A stretch of DNA of 64,000 nt, taken from positions 21,496,559 through 21,560,558 of the forward strand of contig OZ038435.1 in NCBI GenBank assembly GCA_964036275.1, written 5' to 3'. Origin of the DNA: Litoditis marina. Lineage: Eukaryota; Nematoda; Chromadorea; Rhabditida; Rhabditidae. Shown here piece by piece: positions 46,038-56,100 of this stretch. The notes under the pieces were generated by a model, which searched no databases, had not been told where the DNA came from, and was given only the letters and a program-made list of their open reading frames with translations. Each line of letters opens with the position of its first letter. Position 1 is the stretch's first letter. Position numbers and translations under genes: made by a program.

Positions 46038-46284
46038 CACATGAAACCAAGATACAGACTACAGAGCAGAAACAACAGAAGACCTTTTGGAAGAACCAAA
46101 CATTCTCTTGAAGAATTTCTGTGTCGCATTGAAATCCAACAAAGAGAAAACGTGAGAATAGAGATTTTACATTAATATGATGCATTCGTGATCAAAACCA
46201 TAAAACGTCCAGTATATGTACATCGTTAAAAACAGCTTGTGAATTGTTATGATTCTAGTTTCATAAAGTGAAAACAAATGTATA

Positions 46285-46350
46285 AAAGAGAGAGGGGGGG
46301 GGGGGGAGCGAGAGAGAGAGGGAGGGAGGTAAGAGAGAGAAAACAGACAG
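46285..46350. repeat. GA/poly-G tract
   Basis: AGAGAGAG, then 14 G, then GAGCGAGAGAGAG. Confidence 0.85.
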
Positions 46351-46378
46351 GATAAAATTGTCTATTGTCTCATCAACT

Positions 46379-46502
46379 TTAAAGTAGGACGATTATGTGC
46401 TCCAATCTCGGCGCGTCAGTCCTTTAAACTGCAATTGAAAAATGTATTGCAGTTTAAAGGACTAAAGCGTTGAGATTGGAGCACGTGATTGTCCTTCTTT
46501 AA
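46379..46502. mobile_element. Family A TTAA hairpin MITE, copy 6
   Basis: TTTAAAGTAGGACGATTATG to GTGATTGTCCTTCTTTAA. It has the same TCGGCGCGTC variant as the copy at 13781, so these two share a subfamily. Confidence 0.9.
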
Positions 46503-46590
46503 GTCAAGAAGCGTTACTTCGTCTTTCAGAGGTTTTGTGGTTTTGTCGTACATAAAGCAGCTAGGTTCGAGCGTTCGAGGTTCAAAGAAG

Positions 46591-47945
46591 ATATCGCGCG
46601 GAGCGCGAAGCGCTCTGCGTGAGTTGTCTTTGGTTTGGCCATTGCGGACTCGTTTTTTCCTTTTAATTAACAAAAATCTTCAAACATATTCTTTTTTCGA
46701 AAACTAAAAAGAGAGAACGTTAGAGAATCACGAATTGAACATTGTGTGAAAATTTCAGCCAAATCGGATTATTTTCGCCTGAGTTATGGTTTCGTGTCGT
46801 TGTTGAAAAGTTCCGCCGTAATTCGTCCCTCGTCCCTCACGGAATTCTGTCCGCATCGTAGTGGAAAAACTACTGAACCGATTTGGCTGAAATTTGAAAC
46901 ACCTATTCTATGGCAAAAGTTAGCTCGTCGCGCCAAGTATGAAATGTATATGTAATCTCTGGCGCCGGGCGCGGGCGCCAATAGGCGCCAAAAACGACTA
47001 TTGGAAAAACTATCGAACCGATTTAGCTGAAATTTGAAACATGAGTTCTAATGCAAAATTTAGCATGTCGCGCCAAATATGAGATGTATAGCTCCTCATT
47101 GGCGCCGGGCGCGGGCGCCAATAGGCGCCAAAACCACTATTGGAAAAACTACCGAACCGATTTAGCTGAAATTTGAAACATGAGTTATAATGCAAAAGTT
47201 AGCCCGTCGCGCCAAATATGAGATGAATACATCACCATTGGCGCCCGGCGCTGGCGCCAATAGGCGCCAAAAACGGCAAAACACTATTTATCATCAATTA
47301 AAATGTTGAACACTAATAGAAATTGAATAATTTGGTGGAAAGTGTGAAAGTCTTTTTCCAAAACTGAAATTTTTCTTCTGGCGCTCGAACCAGGCGCCAG
47401 ATGGCGCCAAAACCCAAACTCACGACAGCGTCAATGGAATCGTCTGAAATTCGGTACACTAAATAACTATCACATGGCAAGTAAGTTGCTCAATCTGAAA
47501 ATCAAATAAAGTTCTGTTGGCATTGTGCGCTGGCGCCAATTGGCGCCAAAGTTGGAAAAATATCGGTTATCGTCAATCAAACTGTTTCAAGTTAACAGAT
47601 ATTGAATATTCCAATGTGAAATAAAGATCCACAAATTCAAAATCGATATTTATCGTCTGGCTCGGAACAGACGCCAAATGGCGCCAAAACAAAAACACAC
47701 GAAACTGACAATTGAATAGTTTGAATATTGCTCCAATCAGTAATTGACACATGTAGTGTGTACTGGTAGCTCAAAAAACTAGAAAATTTAGTTTCGTTCT
47801 GGCGCCAGACGCGTGTGTCAATTGACGCAGGAATGAAAAAAAGTTTCAACGAAGGTTTTTGATGTGGTATTGGAAATAATGGCTATATTGTAAGTGAGTT
47901 GGTGTCTCTAATTGTAGATTTGTCAATGGCGCCAATCCCCATCGC
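46591..47945. repeat. Degenerate tandem array with GGCGCC boxes
   Basis: Units of about 125-140 bp. Three similar copies start TGGAAAAACTA near 46862, 47003 and 47129, each with GAACCGATTT(G/A)GCTGAAATT and ending in TGGCGCCGGGCGC...GGCGCCAATAGGCGCCAAAA. Four or five more diverged copies to 47945 keep only paired GGCGCC motifs (near 47381, 47520, 47655, 47798). Each GGCGCC pair can form a short hairpin. Confidence 0.8.
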
Positions 47946-48187
47946 TTATCGCCGCTAAAAGCGGTGTACATGTCAATCGGAACGTTTAGCGTTTTTGTTC
48001 AGTTGTTGATAGTCACAGAGCCAGTAACCTGCGTTATATTACAACATCAGCAATTTTATGGTCTGCATTCGGCTTCGTGCACACACAAAACTGAGATTTC
48101 CATAATAATATAATGAGTTTACAAGATTCCTTCTGTGAATAGGCAGCATATGAAGTTGTAGGAGTACAACTAGCAAAAAAAGGACAA

Positions 48188-48556
48188 TTAGTAAAAAGTG
48201 GGGGAACCAATAAATGTGTGAGTTGTGTTTGGTTCGACCTCGATATCAGCAAAAAGTGAACGATACGAATTGCTGTGATACTGTAGCAGAAGTATTCTGC
48301 AAAAATAGAACAATACAAATGTTGCACAATGGTTCACAACGCACGCATGTCGTCAAAGCACACATGAAATACCCTTCGGCAATTTCAGAAATATCATGCG
48401 GGCTTCGTGAACCATTGTGCAACATTTGTATTGTTCTATTTTTGCAGAATACTTCTGCTACAGTATCACAGCAATTCGTATCGTTCACTTTTTGCTGATA
48501 TCGAGGTCGAACCAAACACAACTCACACATTTGTTGGTTCCCCCACTTTTTACTAA
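48188..48556. mobile_element. Fold-back with 150-bp arms
   Basis: Arms 48188-48337 and 48408-48556 are almost exact reverse complements around a 70-bp loop. The ends read TTAGTAAAAAGTGGGGGAAC and its complement. Shared AAAAAGTGGGGG termini and a following TGTGAG(A/T)TT(T/G)GT block tie it to the 39737 fold-back. Confidence 0.95.
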
Positions 48557-49756
48557 TGTTTCTATTGTTTCCATCACGACCGACCAAATATAGCAATTAC
48601 TACGGACCGAATTTCGTAACTTTCAGAACGATTGCGATTCATACATCGGATATGGGAGATTTCATAATTTCACAACCGAGATGCGGCATGAATTGCGAAA
48701 CTCAAACAACTAAATTAATACGATTGAAGAAGTATAACTTGACTTCTATTCTAGCTTCTAGTTTTTTTTTCTCAAAAAACCAAACATACAAGCTGGATAA
48801 GCACTGAAACATTTCAAATCCTTCCAAGGGAGGGCAGATATGGCTTGGCAAACCAAAAAATCTGCCCGCCCCTGAATCCTTCCAAAAAAAATTCCAAAAG
48901 GCTGTCAACTGTCAACTTTCGAAATTCCAGCTATATTTCGGTTTTCTACTTTGTTTTGAATGGAAAATCCCCAATCAGTTAGTAATAGTTGAATCATGTG
49001 ATAGAGAATAACAAGCAGAGAAGCTTAGGCAGTAAACAATTAGAGGGCTGCTAATACATTCTCTCTCACTATAACTGGCCCATCGATTACTCTCATACTT
49101 CAATGGAGTTGTCCGAAAAGCCAAAAATAGAGAAACGGGCTACTTTTCATCGCCTAGAGCAAGAAAATTTGTCTTTTTGTTGCAAAATTATTAATTTTTA
49201 CGTGTTTTTATTTGAAAGGGACTTTTTTGGTAATCTGTCGACTGTTACTACTGGTGTGTGGATAAAAAAGACTATAAGAAGAGAAAGAAAGGCGTAAAAT
49301 GTAAATGAAACTAGATTATTGATGAACATTCTGATTTAAACAATAACAGAACAAAATCATGTCAATCTCGCTTGTAGTAATGAAAACGATTTCAATTTCA
49401 TTACTTCATATGAAGTTCAAAAAACCAGAAGTATTTGTCGGCATAGGATTTGTGAAACGAAATGCCAGATCAGAATGATAATCCTATTCCGTACAACTCG
49501 TTTTCGACTGGTTAACCATTAACCATACATATTCGATATTCCCGAACTTTATCATCTATTTGAACGTTTTTTCTCTCAGAACAACCAAGGCAATACTTAA
49601 AATGGCAAGCAAAGGGGCTCCTTTTCGGTGAAATCTGTATCTTTTGAAGAACTAAGGAATCGCAAGTATTTTAAACGATAACTCGGTCAGTTCATTCATA
49701 TGAACATATCATCATTAAGAGTGGACTATTGCGCAAATTGCTTGTAATGAGGCAAC

Positions 49757-49962
49757 CAGAATAAGTCATTCAAAATTGAAAGTCATTAAAGTAAAAGTCA
49801 TTTGAAAGTAAAAGTCATTAAGTACAGAAACAGTTGAGGATCAGAAATAAAGTTTTCAAAATTTTTCGTTTTTTTGAAATCCTGACTAAAAGTGAATTAA
49901 TGACTTTCACTTTTGAATGACTTTTACTTTAATGACTTTTAATTTTGAATGACTTATTCCGC
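49757..49962. repeat. AAGTCATT inverted repeat
   Basis: Left arm AATAAGTCATTCAAAATTGA, with further TAAAAGTCATT copies, pairs with the right arm ending TTTTGAATGACTTATTCCGC. About 70-bp arms and a 55-bp loop. Confidence 0.75.
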
Positions 49963-50237
49963 TCCTGGTACCTTGTAATGAAGACTTACGAGCGTTTCGA
50001 GTTTGAGTGTTTAGACAAGCTTACAACTTATAATATGAACCAGAACTACGTTAAAATTAACTCGACATGAAATTAAAGTCTGAAAATTAAAAGCTCACAT
50101 CGGGGAAATAAAAGTTTTAAACGAAGTAAAAGCAAAGTTTAACTCAACAATTGACCTAATCACTGGTTGTATGTTGTAATAACTATATAAACGAAATACA
50201 ACCACCCACAAATAGTTTGAAATGCCGAAAACTTGAT

Positions 50238-50361
50238 TTAAAGAAGGACGATTATGTGGTCCAATCGCAACGCTTCAGTCCTTTAAACCGCAATATATTT
50301 TTCAATTGCAGTTTAAAGGACCGATGTAACGGGATTGGTCCACATAATCGTCCTTCTTTAA
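50238..50361. mobile_element. Family A TTAA hairpin MITE, copy 7
   Basis: TTTAAAGAAGGACGATTATG to CATAATCGTCCTTCTTTAAA. Confidence 0.9.
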
Positions 50362-50604
50362 AACATAAATAAATCAAAATTGGCAGCGCACCGCGTTCGT
50401 TTGCCGGCAGCTTTAGAAATGAGAGGAGGCAGACGCAGACGGGCAGAGAATGGCCAATGACGTCAGAGGGAAGAAACGCAGGGGAAAGAGTATGGAAAAT
50501 GAAGAGGGCAGAGCGGGCGAGAGAGAGGTTATGTACGTCAGAGAAAGGATTAGAAGGATATAAATCAGGGAAGTATACCAAACTTTCAATAGACAGCGAA
50601 GTTA

Positions 50605-51015
50605 TGGGATAGAGAGAGAGGAGAGGGTTAGAGTGAAACAGGGAGTAAGAGAGAGAGAGAGAGCAACAGAGAGAAAGAAGGAGCGATAGAGAGAGACATA
50701 GAGAAAAGTATGAAAAAGAGAGAGGGAGAGAGAAAGATAGAGGAACAGAGAGTGCCCGAAAGAGACAAAGCTAGAACTAGATAGCAAGAGGGAGGAAAAG
50801 AGAAACAAGAAGTGAGAGAGAGATGTAAACTGAAATGGTGTTTGATGCAGTGGACACATGGAGGAAATAAGAAATGAAGGGGTTCAGAGAAGCAATTCAG
50901 ATTGTAAAAGTAATGGAATGAACCATATGGAAGATAGAAAGAGAGTAGAGTGAGAGAGGGGTAGAGAGATGGGAGAGAGAGACCGAAAACACATAGAGGG
51001 GTGGCTAGAGAGTAG
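50605..51015. repeat. GA-rich low complexity
   Basis: Imperfect (GA)n with AGAGAGAGAC and GAGGAGAGG blocks over 400 bp. Not coding. Confidence 0.8.
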
Positions 51016-51059
51016 AGAGGGGCGAGGGGAGAGCAATAGTGAGATAAAGACTGAGTACT

Positions 51060-51265
51060 TACTGTTTCTCTCTCCGCTCCCTTCCTCCCCTTTCTCGTTT
51101 CCCTGTCTCCACCTCTCCCTTATTCCCTCTCTTCTTATTTTCCCTCTCCCTTTTCTATCTCACTGTCTCTCTCTCTCTCTCCCTCGTTCTTGCTCTTTCC
51201 CTCTCTCTCTTTCTTTCTCTTGCTCTCTCTATCTCTCTCTCCCCCCCTCTCTCTCTCGCGCATCC
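51060..51265. repeat. CT-rich low complexity
   Basis: Imperfect (CT)n that complements the GA-rich block just upstream, so the two could form a large imperfect hairpin. It leads into the candidate 5' untranslated region of the TSR gene. Confidence 0.8.
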
Positions 51266-51333
51266 AGTTCCCCATATGTTTGAAATATGTCCATATTCGA
51301 ATTCCTCTCGAGGTTATTTCTCCATTTCTCCAA

Positions 51334-53109
51334 ATGTCGACTCGTCTTTTCTTTCTTTTCTCTCTCTCCATTATTCCAATATATTCTCTAACCGAACTCA
51401 AGGTTAGTTCACAAAATCTGCTTCGGTAATACTTAATGTTGAACTGGTCAAACAAATTAGAACCAAAGTAGTAATGATTTGAAAAAAGTTTACATATCAG
51501 ATGTGAAAACATTAGATTTGTAGTTTGATTATCAAATACGTGTTACGCTCGGATTCAGCCTTTTCTATTCCTACTGAGACTCCTACAGTAGGATTTCGAA
51601 ACTTCTAAGTCGTCTTTCTCACGTGCTTGTGATCGGAGAGCTAGAGGATTTTCACACCCCATTCTCGTTCTCAGGTACAATGATATAGTTCCCACCATTC
51701 CTACTGAGACTCCTACAGTAACCTTACACACTTTCCAAAGGATGTTGTGAAGCTGAAAATTTAGTTCATGGAAAATCCTCTCGTATATTTAATGTATCTG
51801 AGAGAGAGTATGAGGTGCGAAAATCCTGAACCTTTCCGATCATAAATGAGTGAGGAAAACGGCTTGGAAGTTTCGAAATCCTACTGTAGGAGTCTCAGTA
51901 GGAATGAAAAAGACTATACGAGAGGATTTTCGCTGAAATAAATTCCCAGCTTCACAACAGCCTTCGGAAAGTTTGTAAGGTTACTGTAGGAGTCTCAGTA
52001 GGAATGGTGTGAACTATACCATAGAATATAACTTGAATAAACGGTCTGATTAAAATTAAAGTACCAATACAGCAGACCATTCCCCCTCTAGCGCGTGCAA
52101 TAGTGAACCAACACTTCTATAGTGTTCCTTGGACAAATATGGAGTATTTGCTGTTGTATGGTATCTTCGTTGTAGTTTGATCACGAGTTATTCACGAGTT
52201 TCGACCAAAAATCGACAGGATAAAACTACAAACACAGCGTGATATGGGGCAACATTTAGTCGTCGCCAACGGGAAGGCGGGAGGGTACTGTATATCTCAC
52301 TTTCCGCTGTGTACGCACACATGACTTCGGTTCTAAAGCTTGACGGTCATGTCCACTAATAGCCCAGTGATTAGCGGCTTACTACGAACCTTTTGCTCGC
52401 AGGTTCGATGCCGGGGAGAGACAGAAATTCATAAATTTGGCACCCACTATACACCGTGGCTGGCTTCGAATAGAAAGCCTAATGTAGTGGGTGCCAAATT
52501 TATGAATTCTTGTCTCTCACCGGGATCGAACCTGCGAGAAAAAGTTTCGGAGCAGGGCGCTAACCATTGCGCCATTAGAACAGATATGCGGCAAGCTTTG
52601 GAATCCAAGACATGTATCCGTACACAGTGGGAAATGAGATATACAGTACCCTCCCGCCATTCCGTTGGTGACGACCTGACGACTATACTGCCAGTCCTGT
52701 ACACATAAAAAGTTGTGAACATGCCAAAAAGTGAAAAAAACCCAGGTTTTTTATCTTGCGCTGAAAACGCAAAACAAGGATAGAAATAGAACCTTAATTA
52801 AAGCCTGAAAACTGATTAAAGAGAAGGCACAGCGCATAAGATATACAATATGGGGGAACAGACTAAAGTTCTGCTCTGAATTATAAATGAAGAGTCGAAC
52901 TTCTTTTGCATTACATTTCACGCTTTTTAAAGCGTTTTCATTACATTCCATTGAAATTCACGTTTCGAATTAGTTCGTGAATCTAAGGTAAACCAAAAAC
53001 CTTGAAACTTAACTTTCACTTTTCGCTAGAAATAAGACAAAGAGTGGAGAGGGAGAGTGAAAAAGAGAGGCGGATGAGAGATGAAGAGAAGAAGAGAGAC
53101 AGAGAGAAA

Positions 53110-53142
<33 letters not shown>

Positions 53143-56100
53143 CTCTTTCTGCAATTGAAATAGAGTTGTCTGTGTGGCTGAAATGTCGTTTTCGCCACCT
53201 TTCGCCAAATTGGATTAGACCTCGTTGAGATGGGGAAAAATGGGAAGAAAAAAGAAAGGGGAAGACAACTTTGACACTTTGTGAAGGAAGTCACGAAAAA
53301 ATATGAAGGAAGTCACGAAAAATGCACGTAAATCACGTAAAATTCACGTACGTGATGTAACATTCACGCAAGTCACGTAAAACTTGAGCAAAACCAGAAA
53401 CAGTTCACGTGTTCTCGTAACTTTGTGAATTATGCTGTGTTCCACAAGTTCCACGTGATTGAAGTGAAGTGGTAAATAGAACCAGATTTAGATGCGTTAC
53501 TTTTTCCTGCACATGGCGTAATGTACACCCTTAGATGACACGATTTTCACGTGTATTAACTTGATTCTCAAATTTTGTACAAGGGACCAGCTGAACCTTT
53601 CCCATGTTCGGCTGACCAAATTGAGTTTGTTGTAACAGAAATGAACCAAATAAAAGTTGTGAAATATGTATTGTTTTACTCTATTTACCATCATACTGTT
53701 GTGAAAATATGGTAGATCTGCCACCTATATAGTTGTCGCCAACGGAAAGGCAGGAGAGTACTGTATTAGTCACTTTGCGCTGTGTACGCCCACACGTCTT
53801 CGATTCCCAAACGCGCCCGTTATGTGCTCTAATAGCGCTGTGGTTAGCGGCCTGCTACGATTCTTTTGCTCGCAGGTTCGATTCCGGCGAGAGACAGAAA
53901 TTAATAAAGTTGGCACCCACTACAAAAGCGAGAGCCTGGACGTCAGTGGGAATGGCCATCTGAGTTGGCGAAGTGAAGACTATAGAGTTCACTTTTATGA
54001 AAGCCAACCCATACGATGTATGTTGCTCTCACTTGTGCTTGTATAGTAAGTGCCAAATTTATAAATTTCTGTCTCCCGCCGGAATCGAACCTGTGAGCAA
54101 AATATTCTAAGCAGGGCGCTAACCACTGCGCTATTAGAGCAGATAACAGGCAAGCTTTCGAATCGAAGACATGTGTGCGTACACAGCGGAAAGTGAGATA
54201 CACAGTACCCTCCCGCCTTTCCGTTGGCGACCACTATAGTTCAATCCCGTTGCTTTTCGCTGAAAACTTAGGAGTTCGTTCGCGTTCAAACTACAACTGA
54301 GATTTCGAGTCAAACTACAAACTACAAAAACGATTCGATCCCTTCCATGCTTACGTTTCCAGAAGTTCTCGACAGCCTGCCGCGACAGTGCCGGTCTCCG
54401 ATGTATTTGTACTCTCACCCTTCTACCCATACAGAATGAACCGCCCGTCATTACGGTAGGATTATGGACACGAACGAAAAATAAAATGAAAGCAAACCAA
54501 GTTAAAGTAATATTTCATGACAATTACTTTAGACTTCAGTCACTTTAGATATTTCATTACTTCATCAAGAATTGCAGATTATCCACCGTAGAAGGAGATT
54601 TTGTAGAGGGCAGAGATAGACCACTCTTTTCTTCGTCACAGCTTTTGCAAAAGAACAAAGTTTGAAAAAACACACGCTTGGAAGATAGGTTAGGGCCACT
54701 GGGCATTCCCGTGACTGTTTTGATGCGAACCGCGAACCAGTCAGTAAAGCTTAGGCGGATACGTTTCTGATTTAGTCGAAATGGTTTGGAGTTTGGTGCT
54801 GGTCAAAGCCATGCGCAGGGGAACCGAGCAATTCGAACAAGGCTCCGAGGCTTTGAGACGGTTTCAGTGACAAGATCGCGGATCAATTCGGGAAGGGCCC
54901 GGGTGAAGTTGTTAAAGAAGGACGATTATGTGGTCCAATCGCAACGGTTCAGTCCTTTAAAATGCAATACATTTTTCAATTGCAATTTAAAGGACTGTTG
55001 ACACGAGATTGGTCCACATTATCGTCCTCCTTTAAACACTCTTTATACTATGTTCTCTTTTCAGTTAACTGGCTGTCACCGTGCGGGCGGCTGGTCCGAG
55101 TGGGCCAGCTGGTCCCAATGTCGCCGGAATATTCAGAAGAGAAGACGACGATGCGATCGACCGACGCCCTACGGTGAGAAATCAATACCGTACAAGGGTT
55201 CAATATTTGATCTCGAAACTGGACTGACGCCGGAACTTTGTTAAAAATCTGATTACTCAGGAACTCTGAAATTCCATAACTAGAATACCCGAAAGCACGT
55301 TTTTAATACAGCTCACGACACGAAAGCTTTCATAACCCGTTTGACAAATCCTAACCTCCTGAGTCTAGGTCATTGGCGCAAATCCAGATTGCGTGAAGCA
55401 CCAGAGTACGTCTGCTAGAAGATCCCGGCACCTTCATCCCATCCTGCGTCTCTCACTCTGCCTTACTATTTCTCGTCTCTTACACTTACATCCCGGTGGG
55501 ATGTAAGAGCAGAGAAATAGCGTATGTTGGAAGAGACGCAGGATGGGATGAAGGTGCCGGGATCTTCTAGCATATGTACTCAGGGGTTATGAAAAAGGGC
55601 AAATGAACAGATTGCGCAAAACCGTTTCCCACGTTTCCAAAACCGTTTCGTCCTCGAATCGCACTACTCCCCACGAATCGCGCAAAATAGTGTGAAAAAC
55701 AAGCAAGGCAGATATGCCTTGATGCCGAATCTTCCTTCATTAAAGTAGGACGATTATGTGGAAAAATTCCGTGTCAACGGTCCTCTGAACTGCAATTGAA
55801 AAATGTATCGCAGTTTAAAGGACTGAAGCGTTGGCATTGGACCACATAATCGTCCTTCTTTCATAACATTCATAAAAAATTTCGTGTGTGCTGTGGCAGC
55901 AAGTACTGCTGTTTTCGCAGATCAAACTTTAGTTCAGCCTGTTTTACCTCATGAACTAGCGCAATATATCTGGATTTCTGCGAATACTGTATTATTAACT
56001 CTATACAGGCCGCGGTTCGTTCTGCCGAGGTACCGGCATCGAGAAGAGAACCTGCGCATCCAACTCGACCTACAGTATCCCGGAATACATTTGGGGAGTC

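Larger units (their letters stand above)
45854..51333. other. Repeat-rich interval, no gene
   Basis: Between the divergent starts of RCAN and the TSR gene no phase-consistent exons are visible. It contains the elements listed separately plus AT-rich unique DNA, including 48600-49750. Confidence 0.6.

Noticed and set aside
52340..52708. 122-codon open frame, and similar ones at 53733-54451
   Set aside because: They run through the tRNA-like TIR elements.
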